A stretch of DNA of 64,000 nucleotides from Triangularia verruculosa. Taxonomy: Eukaryota; Ascomycota; Sordariomycetes; Sordariales; Podosporaceae. The position numbers and the translations under genes are program-made. Positions within the stretch are counted from its first letter, which is position 1. Each line of letters opens with the position of its first letter. This document shows positions 35,285-47,400 of the stretch, piece by piece. The stretch is taken from NCBI GenBank assembly GCA_033296885.1, contig MU863879.1, positions 124,001 through 188,000 of the forward strand. The letters are read 5' to 3'. A model generated the notes under the pieces. That model was given only the letters and a program-made list of their open reading frames with translations, did not search any database and had not been told where the DNA came from.

Positions 35285-36448
35285 TCACTCCGTATCATCC
35301 CCCTCATCATCATCCCTCGGCGTTGCCACATTAAGGCTAATCTCCGTCCCCTTCCACCCCCAAACCACAATATAATGTCCCGCCAACAACTTCCACTCCT
35401 CAACTTCATCCAGCCTCTCCAACCCATCGACTCTCTCCTTCTCCCTTGCACTCACCCACCCATCCCAAATCTGATCTATCGTCTTACTCCTAACCTCTCC
35501 TTCCACAAACCCTGCCCCTCTCAGCCTGTTCTCCTGATCTTGCTGGGTTTGGTAGACCGACAGCGTTGGCATGGCCACTCCTCTTGCCGATAAATTGGAT
35601 ATCATCATTCTCCCAAACGCATCACCCGGCAAGATTGGTTCGTAAATCACCAGCCCCAGACTTGGCAGATGGGTGGTGAACGCGCTGATGATGTCAGAAA
35701 CATTCGAGGGAGGGAGATAGCAGAGGCAGCACTCCGATATTAACAAAGTAGGGTATTCTGGGGAGAGGCGAGGCAAAGCCGTTGGGGAGGACGGAAGTAA
35801 GCGGAGGTCAAGGGGATGGAGCGTCAGGCTGTTTTCTGTGTTTGGTGTGGTATGGGTTGAGTGATATGATGGGGTGTTGGTAGCCTCACTTGGCAGCGTT
35901 GTTGGGGCGGTGAGTATGCTTTTCAACGCTGGAACAGTCCCGATGAGGGTGGCCTTCTTCGTGATGATGACCGGGAAGTCGATTTCATGATAGCGAATGT
36001 TTTGGTGTCTTTGAGAGGAGGTGAATAGTCGGAAACAGCGGGTATCTGTTCCAGCTCCTAATGAGACGATTTGCCGGGGCTGGCCAGAGGGAGCAGTGCT
36101 GGAGAGGAAGTGATCAACAAGGATGTCGATTGCTGTTGTGCGGGTGTAGGTGCCTCGATTTATTATTGGCAGCCGGCGTGGGACTGGCAGTCCGGGGCTT
36201 GGGCCGGAGTAAAAGGATGGTGGTGAGGGGGTGACGAAGTAACTAGCGAAGGGGTCGGACAAGTATCCGACTTCTACTGCGCTGAGGCGAGACACAGCTG
36301 CATCGGTGTCGGTCCCTTGAATAGTCGTGTCATGGCTGGCAGATGGGCCGGAGAAGCCACCTCGGTGTGGACCGCCTCTTCCCCGGTCCCTAGATCCTCC
36401 ACGACTGCCTCGGAGTGAAAGAAGGTTGGGTATCGACGGTGCGGACAT
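35285..36448 (-). CDS. PPM1: PPM1/LCMT1, leucine carboxyl methyltransferase for PP2A
   Basis: Single exon, 387 aa. The enzyme uses S-adenosylmethionine to methylate the C-terminal leucine of the PP2A catalytic subunit, which promotes B-subunit binding. After a Gly/Arg-rich N-terminal tail ([18 protein letters not shown], about 14-31) come the family motifs: RGTYTRT, the SAM-binding [14 protein letters not shown], the acidic ribose-binding YHEIDFP, the [12 protein letters not shown] strand, and [14 protein letters not shown]. The C-terminal [16 protein letters not shown] is typical. Length is near the fungal norm; the RGG-like tail is an addition. No intron is needed. Confidence 0.93.
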   Translation of the reverse strand: MSAPSIPNLLSLRGSRGGSRDRGRGGPHRGGFSGPSASHDTTIQGTDTDAAVSRLSAVEVGYLSDPFASYFVTPSPPSFYSGPSPGLPVPRRLPIINRGTYTRTTAIDILVDHFLSSTAPSGQPRQIVSLGAGTDTRCFRLFTSSQRHQNIRYHEIDFPVIITKKATLIGTVPALKSILTAPTTLPSEATNTPSYHSTHTTPNTENSLTLHPLDLRLLPSSPTALPRLSPEYPTLLISECCLCYLPPSNVSDIISAFTTHLPSLGLVIYEPILPGDAFGRMMISNLSARGVAMPTLSVYQTQQDQENRLRGAGFVEGEVRSKTIDQIWDGWVSAREKERVDGLERLDEVEEWKLLAGHYIVVWGWKGTEISLNVATPRDDDEGDDTE

Positions 36449-36904
36449 GGTTGGTTCTTGAGGGGTGTACTGATTTAAGATTGAATTTAAAACAAGTTCA
36501 GTGGGTATTTCTTATTCTGCATTCGGAAGTCGGATATCGAAAGATGAGCTAGGGTTAGCGATTGTGTTGCTCTGCTCTGGAGATGACGTTGATGAGGCTT
36601 AGAAGTCCTAGAGCTCTTGTGGGGTGTGAAGGTTGAGCTTCCTTAACAATGTTAGTAGCATTGTAAGTGTATCACTGTTAGTGCGACGATAGCTGCTGGG
36701 TCACTATTTATAGTGGGGTTCCACTGTTTGCTGCAGAGTGTGTTCATCCACTTTCAACCTCACTTCAAAGAACCACCAAGTCATTGGCAGGATATCTTCA
36801 TTCCATGGCCTTCTGCTGATAATAAAATCTGTCTTTTATTTACGACTGGGTTAAAGGCCACTAATTTACATGCCGACAACATGCACCTAGATCTGTGAGC
36901 GCCT
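36449..36904. other. Intergenic, PPM1 upstream and SDR 3' flank
   Basis: No gene seen. An ACTATTTATAGTG palindrome-like stretch lies at about 36703. Confidence 0.5.
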
Positions 36905-38198
36905 CTAGAGACAACCAAAAGACTTCGCTACACTGTACTCGTAGATGTTCTCCGGTGTCAAATCACTGGCCATTTGGCCCAGCAGTGCGTCATATCCCAC
37001 CGTGTAGTATGGCTGCAGAAATTTGTCACTCAGGACATCGTGAACGGTGGCAGCCACCGCCTCGGATGACTGAGCAATACCATCAGCAGCCATGATAGTC
37101 AACTTGTGCCTACTCTCACAGTCAGCATGATTTCGACGTCAAACCGCCATCAAGTCGAGGAAGACATACCACTTCTCAACCATGGGCCGATAGACCTTCT
37201 CTTCAGCATCTCCCACAGGCATATCCGTCTTGATCACGCTTCCAAAGCTATCAACACCAACTGCGCCCTTTGGGATATTGTCAAAATACCCGTCCCATGC
37301 GCCTCGTATCTCGGGCCCAATACCACCAGTGCGAGTCCAACCAGGTCTGATGGTGGTCATACCAACACCAAAAGGCATCAACTCGAGCCTCCAACTCCTC
37401 GTCATAGCCTCCATAGCAGCCTTCAGAGCACAGTACGGCGCCCATAACGGCGGGTTGGCATATCCTCCAAAGCTTCCAATGTTGATAAACCGTCCCTTAA
37501 TCTGTTTGATCGTCGGCAAGAAAGCCCGGATGACCGAGCTATACGCCCAAAAGTCGAGTTCGAAGATCCGGCGGACGTCAGAATCGGGTGTCAGTCCCAT
37601 GGGCGAAATCATGCAAAAGCCAGCATTATTCACCACTCCAATGAGGGGGTTGTCAGTGGTCGACGAGACTTGCAAAGTTATCTGGCCCAGACAGACTGCG
37701 ATAGACTGGTGACAGAACATCCATGACCACGGGGTGAATCTTCCCTTGGAGAATCTTGGGCTGATGGGCATCTTCGTCATGTTCATGGCCGCGGGTGATG
37801 ATTGTGCCGTAGAGTTTCTGGAGCTCGCTGGAGTCTTTGGCTGTTGCACTGTATATCCATTATTAGAGAGGTGGATGGCGGTTGCGAGACCGATTCTTAA
37901 GTCAGGGGTAAGTAAGGGCAATTAAGGGGTACGTGAGGGATGTAGGGTGCCAGAAAAGGGGAGGAGAATGGAGGAGGTATACCTTCAGTGGCACCAGTTA
38001 CGAAACACTTGGTGAGTATACACGGCCATCTTTCAACCTTTGAGGACGAGTATGAGTTTGTGGTTTGAGACCGCCAAAGAAGAGGTACGAGATGTAGTTG
38101 CTTGCGTAGTGGACTCCAAAATCTACCCAAGCCAGCACGCGGTTCAACCCAACCATGAGGGCCGAGAAGAAGGTAAGGGGCCGATTGCTCGACGGCAT
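36905..38198 (-). pseudogene. Short-chain dehydrogenase/reductase with several frame breaks
   Basis: Minus-strand exons about 37983-38198, 37170-37894 and 36905-37109 cover a complete short-chain dehydrogenase of the retinol/17-beta-hydroxysteroid type. Visible parts are an N-terminal hydrophobic stretch, the NAD(P)-binding CFVTGATE...IGLATAIHLS, VVNNAG, and the catalytic YCALK (Tyr-x3-Lys), followed by a long C-terminal tail in exon 3. The correct reading changes frame at about 38005-38020, at the exon 1/2 junction, at about 37845-37853 and at about 37651-37660. Between the last two, the family-like segment (ending KIHPVVMDVLSPVYRSL) is in a different frame from its flanks. The second intron (37110-37169) is intact. 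This is probably a recently decayed gene; local sequence error is the alternative. Confidence 0.75.
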
Positions 38199-39142
38199 GA
38201 TGAACCGATCAAATTAGTTCGGTGAGAATGCAGCTTGTGTGTTAAAAATGGTGAGCGTATGCCATACATCGACAGAATACGGTCCTAGTTGTTCTTTCTA
38301 TTCTCTACTCCTGGGCCAAGTGTCTGGAATTTTCTTCCTTTATACTGAATCTATTCATGATCAGTCTGCTTCATCTTGATTTGTTGCGCCATGGATGTTT
38401 CTTTGCGACGGCGGTTGATGAGTGAAATCAGAGTTCAGCAATATGAGGGTTAGGGTTGATACATATATGTGCAAGTTTGATAGAGGCTCAATCGAACAAA
38501 TGAAACGCTCTCTTTCTCGAATGTTTAAACATTTCTCAAGCACACACGCCTCCATGCGCCGAGTCAATAGAAACCTAAAAAGTGTCAGAGCCTTGTGCCA
38601 AAATGAGACGAGCTGTATCCTCGGACCTTGAATCCTCGCTGCAGGGACCTTGTGCCTGAGATGTTTGTGCCAGATGGATTCTCGGATTGGCCGGAACAAG
38701 ACGCAAGGTGGGCTATCAGGCCAGCAAGGCGAGACGTCCATGGCCCGTACGGTCTCCGGGATGCGTCCAGGCAGAACACCCCGCGACGGGAGTGGCACTT
38801 TGGCACTTTGGTGGTTGTGAATGGGGCGGTGCTTGATCGTATTGAAAGGCTCGGCCAATGACGACGCTCGGTTGGCGCAATCAGACAAGGCACCAAACGC
38901 TTATTGCTCCGCATTTCTTTGGCGGTTGCACGTCCCCTCCAGGTTGTCGGATCCCACTATAAACGTCCAACGCCTGCCACATCCACTGCGCTGGGCCCGT
39001 CTCTTATTCATTTCTTAGGTGTGGTTCTGCTTACGAACCATCTCACCATCGTCAAATTTCATACCATCATTTACTGTTTTCTTTTCCTTTCTTTATCAAT
39101 AACTTATCCTGAGAGTTCTCATTCGTGAGATCATCCCCAAAG
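38199..39142. other. Divergent intergenic region
   Basis: Between the broken dehydrogenase (minus) and the membrane protein gene (plus). A pyrimidine-rich tract (about 39065-39095) just before 39143 looks like a fungal core promoter or leader. No gene is seen. Confidence 0.5.
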
Positions 39143-40309
39143 ATGCTTTCCCCCGCCGTCCAAGCGGGCAGCATGCTCGCGAAGCGTGCCGTCTCCAGCC
39201 TTGCTACAGCTCCTAGCTTCACAGCCAGCTTCGACATCAACGATGAGCCGCAACAACCCCCCATCAAATGGGCTCCCTACGGCGGTCTCCAACTCTTCGT
39301 CAACCTCGTCCTCGTCCTCCCCGTCCTCCTTTACATCGGCTACACCCTCACCCACATCTACCCCACCCTCGCCATCGTCGAGGACCCCCTCCCCGAATAC
39401 GCCTCCATCCCCATCGACGAACCCGCCGCCAACGACCCTACCGATCCCACCATCAACAAACCCACGCCCCCTAACCCTTTCACCAGCAGCAACAACAACG
39501 CCGGCAACAGCTCCTCCCAAACCAGCGACGCCGTCCCCATCCGCACCAAACCCATCACTTCCTCCCTCCGCGCCACCCACCGCACCCTCTCCTCCATCTC
39601 CGGCTTCCGCTCCCACTTCCGCGGCCTAGGCTGCTTCTGCTTCCTCGTCTTCGTCACCTCCCTCCTAAGCGGCATCTTCTCCTTCCTCCCCATCATCGGC
39701 AACCTCGTCGTCTTCCTCCTCACCTCCCAGCTCCAAACCGGCCTCACCCACATCATCATCTCCGCCCCCCGCCCCCAACCCCAGGGAACCTTCTTCTCCC
39801 GCCTCCCCCCCTGGCGCCGCAACATCATCGCCACCTACCAGCCCATCCTCTTCTACTGGGTCTCCGTCCACGCCGCCGTCTTCCTCCCCCTCCTCTTGTC
39901 AAAGCTCATCGGCCTCTCCCCTCTTGACTCGTCCGGACAACTCAAAGATGGCATCACCGGGGTGGAAATCGCCCAGCTGATCTGCGTATTGGGGGTTTTC
40001 TTGGGTCTGAACTTCTTGCTGGTGGTGCCGGCGCACGTCGCGCTCGTGAGGGTGCAGGCTACGCTGCTGCCGCACGAGGACGAGACGATTGTGCCGTTCG
40101 ATCGGACGTTTGGCGGGAGCGTGGAGCCAGAGGTGATCAGCGGGAAGGGATTCGGTAACCTCAAGAACGCGCTCAGGACGGTCAGCTGGGCCAGCTGGGT
40201 GAGGCTGTACCTCCAGCAGGTCAAGATCATGGGCGTCATGATGGTGCTGTATGCGGTCATTGTCGGGGTGCTGGGGTTTGAGTACTTCTTTTTGGGGTGG
40301 AGGAACTGA
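39143..40309 (+). CDS. Multi-pass membrane protein, fungal-specific
   Basis: Single exon, 388 aa from the ATG at 39143 (MLSPAVQAGSML). At least five strong hydrophobic segments are visible: about 50-70 (LFVNLVLVLPVLLYIGYTL), 155-190, 230-255, 275-300 and 365-385. A Pro/Asn/Ser-rich loop lies at about 85-130. Similar proteins in related fungi carry the label 'ubiquitin carrier protein', but no ubiquitin-conjugating fold or active Cys is visible, so that name should not be taken as function. Codon use in the first two-thirds is very C-rich at third positions, and this produces long antisense shadow frames. Confidence 0.85.
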   Translation: MLSPAVQAGSMLAKRAVSSLATAPSFTASFDINDEPQQPPIKWAPYGGLQLFVNLVLVLPVLLYIGYTLTHIYPTLAIVEDPLPEYASIPIDEPAANDPTDPTINKPTPPNPFTSSNNNAGNSSSQTSDAVPIRTKPITSSLRATHRTLSSISGFRSHFRGLGCFCFLVFVTSLLSGIFSFLPIIGNLVVFLLTSQLQTGLTHIIISAPRPQPQGTFFSRLPPWRRNIIATYQPILFYWVSVHAAVFLPLLLSKLIGLSPLDSSGQLKDGITGVEIAQLICVLGVFLGLNFLLVVPAHVALVRVQATLLPHEDETIVPFDRTFGGSVEPEVISGKGFGNLKNALRTVSWASWVRLYLQQVKIMGVMMVLYAVIVGVLGFEYFFLGWRN

Positions 40310-40835
40310 TATTTTCTTTCATGCTGATGAGAGGTGGCAGAGTGTGTGTGTGGCGAAGTAGGATAGGTAGGTAGGGAGGAACTGTGTAAGATGTTTTAAG
40401 TACACCTAGCAGGCATGACATGGATTTTTGGACCTTGGTTTTTTTTTTTGGTTGTATATTGAGATATCACATTTGGTTTTCCTACATGTTCCCCTCCTTA
40501 TTCAATTTATGAGAAAATAAAAATAAAAAGAACCTGAATGGGAATAGACCACTTTTTTGTGCCCGTGTATTTGGTGTCAAGCGTTAGCTGTGTCAACAGG
40601 CCAAGAGCGTCGAGTGCAGTATTGTCAGTGATGTCACAGCAATCGGAAGACACTCTGCTCAGCAGGAATAACATATAGATTACACATAAACATCGAAACT
40701 AAACCCCTACACAATAAAACACCTTGAACAACCAGCAACCCCAATCAAACAAAAAACGCAAGTTATCAGTCTCCCACACAGGAAACCCACCAGAAAAGAA
40801 GTCTCGTTCCCTGATAAACGTCTACGACCGACCCC
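40310..40835. other. Convergent intergenic region
   Basis: 3' ends of the membrane protein gene and UFO1. It contains T- and A-rich runs (for example 40437-40450) and an AATAAAAATAAAAA stretch near 40516 that could serve polyadenylation of the plus-strand gene. Confidence 0.5.
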
Positions 40836-43800
40836 CTAAGCCCTCCCCTTCCCCTTCCCCGTCACCTCCAAGCTAGGAAACTCCTCCTCCCTCTCCCTCT
40901 CCCCATTCACCACCGCCTCCTCCCGCTCCCCCCTCAGCCGCTTCTGCCTCTCCTCCTCCTCCTGCATACTCAACCTCAACGCCAACGCCAACTCATCATC
41001 CATCTCCCCAGCCACGCCATTCACACCCAAGTCAGCAATACTATCCCTCCCGCTAGCCCCGTTATACCCATACACCGCATCCACATTCGCATTCGATCCC
41101 GATGCAGACGCATTCCCCTTGCCCTTCTCCTTCTTCTTCCCGTTCGGCTTCTTCGCCATCTTGACTTGAAACTCCTGGTACATATCCAGATCCTCAGAAC
41201 TGTGGCTTTGCTCCTGGTAGATGGGAGAGTATGAATCTGTGGGCGGACCAGAATCATTTCCGCTTTCCATCAGGGAGAGTCTAATAGCGCGTTGCATTTG
41301 AGCTTCAAAGTCGTCGTCTGCTTGGCCTGTTTCTTCTGGGAGAGGGGCGAGGACCATGGATGATGTGCTTGCGCCTGCGGCAGTGGCAATTCCGTTGAAG
41401 ATACTAGGCTCGGGGGTGATTGTCTCAGCTGCGCTACTGCCAGTGCTGCTTCCGTTCAGCGAGCCGAGATCTGCATTGGACCCGCTGGCAGTGTCACTGG
41501 CGCTGAAGCGGCGCTGCTCATCCAAAAGAAGAGTCTCCTCCGAGATCATCTGCGCGTATTGGAGTGCCTCTGATTCAGTGAGCTCAGCCAAACCAACGCC
41601 GAACCGCTTGCGAAGACGATTAAGTTCCTTGGAGCGATGCTCTTGTTCCCTGCGCATTTCAGCTGCTTCAGCGGCAATATAGGAGTCTACACCAGACCCA
41701 TCACGGCGGCCAGCCAAACGGCCATGAACGTCATTGTGACGATGGCGGCGCTTGCGGCCGGGAGCCTGGTTTGTCGAGCTGTAAGTCCAGTAACGCAGGA
41801 ATGTGCCAAAGGCAAGAACGCCCCGCAAAGATGTCGGATCAGGATCCAAAAAGATGGCGCCTACAGCGTAGAAGTTGGCGTGCTGCAGAGCGGGGTTGGA
41901 CTGGAGAATGTGGCGAGGAATGCGACCTGAAGGCCTGGCGTTGAGCGTTCTTATGGGCTCAAGCGTCGAAGCCAAAGGATCCCATGCTTGCACGAGGCCA
42001 TCGCTTCCTCCGTGGACGACATATAAGGCTGACACGCCAAGACTCGAGATCTCTGGCGAGTCAGTCTGAATGACTCTCACCGGCTTCACCACTGGAGTGG
42101 TGTCTCGCATGTTCCACAGCACAACCGCCCCGGTGCTGGTTCCGATAGCCAACAGGCGCGCCCGGCGTCCCGGAATTTCACCCGTGGCATTTCGAGAGGT
42201 GGGAGTGCTGGGAGGATCCGCGAGCTGGGACCCAGAATGCAGAGGGTCTTCGAATGGTGCCATGACTGCGAAGGTGGACATATCCATAGCGCTCGTTGTG
42301 ATCTCAGTGGTGGCATTGCTCTTGAAAACCATCTCGGTGAGCTTCCACTCCTCGAAATCTGGATTCGCGGCATCCTTCTCAAGTTGGGGAGTGCTGAGAC
42401 CAGAGCTAACAGGAGTTTTCCCCGTTCCATTCGTAGCTTCTTGGTCACCAAAGACCGACGACTGAAAAGGCTGGGCAAGAGGTGTGGCCGGACCAGAGGG
42501 GGTAGAGATCAGTGGGCGGGTATCTGCTCTTACGAGCCTGAGTACAGACGCCTGTTCGCCTCTGCCATGCCCCATGGTGACGACGAAGATGCCCTCTCCA
42601 GCTCTGTTATCATCGCCGCCAGCAAAGTCAACCTCGAGCTTGCGGAGCATGTCCCATCCGAGGCATGCCTTCCTCCAGTGCTCAGGCTTGTACCGGAAGA
42701 ACTTCTCAATCTCCTTGGACTCGGCAATGATCTGTTCATTGCTCAGTCCCATGGAGTTGCAAGGGGACCGGGGCGAATAGGAGCCGCGTACGACATTCCT
42801 GTCGAACTCATCGGGTCGAGCTGTGCGACGGGTGGCCTCAATAAGCTCCCAGTAGGCAGTCCGACCAGAGTGCCAAGCATGCTTAACCATCTGTTCGAGC
42901 TTGCCCTTGACCAGAGGTGGAGTGGGGACATCTCTGAGATAGAAGACCTCGCCCAGAGCGTTCAAAGCAACGGCCCAAACCCGGCCAAGAGCCCGGCGCT
43001 TCAAGCTGTAGTTATCGTCAACCTTGATGTCCACGATGGGAACACCAGGGCAGAGAACCCAGCGAGCCGTCATGCCTCCTTTGGAAAATCGAGGACCAGT
43101 CGAGTCACTGCCGAGCGTATAAGCGGTCACAACACCAAGTGTTGAACCAGCCATGATTCCAACCATAGCATTTGTCGTCTGCATGATATTGGATGTTTTG
43201 GCAATCCAAACTGCAGACACAGCCTCCATGAGCTCCGGAATCTTCGGAATCTCAGGTTCCATGTCAATGATGAGATTGTCCTGGCCCAGATACTTGCCAC
43301 GCAAGTCTCCAGCACCCTTGAAGTAGACCCGGCCACCAGGAAAGCCCTCTCCACCAACCAGCCCATACAGCTGGCTCACATCCAAAACATTCGGAACAGC
43401 AGCCAAGCCGTCATCAAGTCCCCAAAACTCAAGATCGGGAAAAACTTCGTCCAGTTGTTGAAGCGAAAATGGATCATCGAGTCCGACCTTATCCAGGCGA
43501 CCCGTAGTCGGATCACTGACCGTGGCAATGCCCAGATCGCGAGATCCATGAATGACCTTAGGTCCTTGTCTGCCGCCATTAAAGTTGGCATGGACAGTCG
43601 AAATCATCCACGGCAGTTTCGAGTTGTACGTCAATACAGCACCAGACTTCTTCTGGCTGGACTTGGTAGACGAGCCGACACCACCACTGCCAGGCTTCCC
43701 GCGAACCACGCTCCTAAGCAGTCGAGTTCGCAGCAGGTACTCACTGCGCCAGGAAGCCGACGTGGTGAGTCGAGTAAAGTAGCGGACCTCAGACCTAATC

Positions 43801-44473
43801 GCATCATGATGGGACTCTCCCTCCTTATCCTGCTGATTAGCCTTCTTGGATTCTACCACGGCATTATGTCCAGGGAAGTATCGCAAGAAGGCAGTGCGCC
43901 AGGCATAAGGGGTAGTGACCAGTGCATAAAACCGCTTCGACACAAGAGCAACCGCGCCATGCGAGTCGGGATGGAGGTGGGAGAGGACTTGTGTCAAGAG
44001 TTCTACAAGGTGATCAAGTCAGCCACCGGTATGCACGGTTCGAGCAGTATCAACGAACCATTGGGGAAGTCAGTCAGTTGGGCACTCCTGAAGTGGACGC
44101 CATTGCTGACAACCTTTGAGTCGACAGCCAGACGAGGACTCTGACGATTAGAGGGCATCACTGATGCATTCTCATATTCCGAGATGCGCTGGCCGGCAGC
44201 AGTAGCAACCAGTTCGTAGCTCGCAGCAGCATCAACATAGGCATCGGTCTCAGCACCGGCGACGTTCAATCGGTCCAGCTTGTGGTCGAGCTCGCTGACG
44301 TCAAGCACGCTGCCCCGCGCACCTGGAGAGGGGCTCCGAGCGCGGCGCGGGGACTGGCTCCGACGAGGGCGAGAGCTGGGGCGATGAATGCCATGTTGGG
44401 AGATTGTGGAGGTAGATTCGAGATTGTTTTGGTGAATTTCGCTGTTTGAAACCTCAGAGAGCCCTGATTGCAT
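40836..44473 (-). CDS. UFO1: UFO1-like F-box protein with WD-like repeats and ubiquitin-interacting motifs
   Basis: Minus-strand exons 44059-44473 and 40836-44002 give 1193 aa; the 56-nt intron splits the F-box. Yeast Ufo1 is an SCF ubiquitin-ligase receptor. The F-box (about 132-180) reads LTDFPNELLTQVLSHLHPDS across the splice, followed by VALVSKRFYALVTTPYAWR. The large middle is compatible with a beta-propeller (segments such as STLGVVTAYTLGSD, GTSTGAVVLWNMRD and VVHGGSDGLVQAWDP). A basic helical stretch near 900 follows. The C-terminus has two ubiquitin-interacting motifs: FEAQMQRAIRLSLMES (about 1037-1052) and ELALALRLSMQEEEE (about 1142-1156). The N-terminal Arg/Ser/Pro region is disordered. 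This domain order (F-box, propeller, UIMs) is specific to Ufo1-type proteins. Confidence 0.92.
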
Positions 44474-47400
44474 AAACCTAGTTTTCCTTGAAAGCCAAGA
44501 GAGGGTTCGTTCGGCTGTGCAGTTCGGGTTGCACAGTCGTTGTGTCTGCTAGACTAGAAGAGCGATAGGCAGAGGAGATGTGGGTAGGTAAGCGGGAGTG
44601 CGTGGTATCGCGCGGTGATGCTTGGCTCTCTAATAGAATTCCGATGTTGTGTGTGGCTGCTTTCGTTTTTGTTCCTGTCGTCGCGGCAATTGATTCCAGA
44701 GTGACGTGTTCTGGCAGAGGATTTTGCGCGTCACCAACTTTGGCGGCTGGCCCGCCGTGTGGGTGCGAGTCGCAATCAGATTGGCAGGTGGCCCGACCGG
44801 GAAACCGCGGGATGTGGGCTGGGGGCCCGTTCTTGGCAACCGTTCAATTCCTCAACTCTAAACTTTCGACATCGACAACTACACGGCGGACTCCCCACAT
44901 CAACACATTACATCCATCCATGTATTTAACTGCCCGCTGCCATCACCGTCGTCCACATAAAACACACACCTCCGAACTCCTGTTATCAAAGCAGCCCTTC
45001 ACGACAGCCTCACCACCACATCCCCATTCAGCTAGCCTCAACATTAAGCATCTGCGGCCTCTGTTTCCCCTATCATCATGGCCCATATCCAGGCCAAATG
45101 CCTCGGCACACAAACCCTTCCCAGAGCTATCACCATATCCCGCCAATGACCATATAGAACAAGAACCAGCACGCCAGTGCCCCTTGAATTCCACCGCCCA
45201 TGTCCCTATCCACGCCATACTAGTCTCAAGCAAAACGGATCCGTTCTCGGATCACGTTCCGAAGTATCCTGCCCTATATCAATCAAAAACAATAGCGTCG
45301 TGATGACCCATCATGGCATCAGCAGCTTTCCCCCATGCCCACTCGCGCCACTTTCAGCGGAGATTCTCGCCCGACTCCGTCTGCTGTATCAACCACCATC
45401 CGCTCAGTCGGCGGGTATAGGAATAAAATTAACCCTTTCGCCTCAAGCCCAAGATCCCACACTCATCGGAGAAAACCCTCCAGTCTCCAGAAGTTCTCCA
45501 GTTTTCTCAACGGTCACCCAACACGACCCTCTCACTGAGACATTGTTCCCGAGAAAAAAAAGTGATATATCAAATTTAAATATTCCGATATGCTAATAGT
45601 TCATGATGTCTCAACACCTGCCCGCCCACACACTTATAACGGTTGGTCTTGCAGAAAGAGAAACACAATACTCCGATGCCACGCAGAAGAGACCGGCCCG
45701 ATAGATTCTCGGATACTTACCAAAAGTCATGCAGAATGCGTGCCATCCTTTTCGTACATGCCATGTTGCCATTCCACCCGCCTCTTGACCGACAATCTCG
45801 TTGAAGCTTGGTCAAAGCAACCTGACGTGGCCGAAAAGTCTTCCCCATGGTCCAATCCCCAGTGGATTACCTAGGCATGCGGTCCACGGTGGTCTTCGTC
45901 TCGTCTCGTTCTGCGGCCCGCCCCTTGGGATTTCCACTGTGGTTGACACAGGCTCCCACTTCCGCCGTCCCCGGGTGGCAGGTCCCGTGTTGATTATCAC
46001 CCCCGTCTCCATCGACCTAGTCTCAACCAAGAACCATCACCGAAACTACCCAGACCTACAGTCCCATGATTACCTAAAGCAACCCCCCAAAAAACCTCAT
46101 ATCACACCCCCACTATCGAAATGCCAGAAATCCCCCTACACACTTGACATTCACACATTGTAATCAACAAATCAGCCCATATCGGCATTTCTAGCACTAT
46201 CCCTAGGTTCAACTCGAAGCATGCCAGGGCCTGTAAACCATCACTCACCTTAATCAAGCGTTTACTACCTACCCACCCAGCGGCAGGCATTCTTCCCACG
46301 ATATAGCCCGTGACTCGAGCACCTCACCAGTGCCAGGGGTTATCAACTGACACTGCTTGTCCCCTCCAAACAGGAAATAAAACGGAGCAGCAAAAGTGAT
46401 AGGCCAAACGGACCTGTCCACCTTCCAGCAATCTGGCCACGACATGACCATCAATGGCCCGCCAGGTGGTAAATTATGTATGTGCTCATTTCACCCCCAA
46501 CCTTTCTCACAAACCCCAGAAGAGAATCAACACCTAAAAACAAAAAAACAAAAAAACGGAAGGATTTGACGGAGACAGCGGGAAGGCCCGTGTCGTTTCT
46601 CGGCTCCCTCCCTCCCCCTTCCATCCATCCAACTTACTTTTCAAACCCTCCAAAAAAATTCGATCCATAAAACAAACCTTGGGTCAAGTCTGTTGATGTT
46701 CGGAACCTTTATAACAGAAAAAAGCACACAAAATGACGACTGTAGTAACCCCTCGATCTGTCGGTCCACGGGTCGGATCATATCAATGACGATTCTCTGG
46801 TGTATGCGTGTGTTAGACAACAGACGTCCTTTTGGGTAGGACATACATAGAACAACATACGTAGCCAGCACCACGGCGCCCGGTTGTCGGACGACAGATT
46901 CTGGGTTTGCCGTATCACCGTTACCTTTTGAAACACACGATACACAAGGGGGGGGGGGGGGAAAGCAGTGTTATGCTATCTCCTCTCTTTTAGGAAGTTG
47001 GACAGCACAACCCACAGGTCGGTGATAAAAGCAGCAGCCACTGTTACCATGTCGCTGCTTTTATTCATTCGCATCGGTTAGATACCTAGATGGACCTAAA
47101 ACAATCCTAGAACTGCACCCTTTCTGCATCAAAACGCATTAGTCCATTCCAAGTGCCACAAGGGAAAGAGGGGTCAACTTTGTTCTAGGTCTGCCCCTTC
47201 GTCACAGGTCCATCCAGTCCTGTCTGCTTAAAACTCCCGCAGTCCCAAGCGCCCATAAACAGAAAACACAGGGGCCGGGGAAGCAAGATAACACTTCTTG
47301 CAGCGGCAAGGAAGGGAGAAATGCACAACAAACCTCTCCCGCAGAAAGAAAAAAAAACGGCCATTCCAATTGGTGTGGGGAGCATAGACTTGCCTCCGCG

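Noticed and set aside
39131..39616. 161-codon minus-strand Gly/Val/Asp-rich frame
   Set aside because: Antisense of the membrane protein gene; low-complexity artefact of third-position C bias.
42237..43145. 302-codon plus-strand frame
   Set aside because: Antisense shadow of UFO1.
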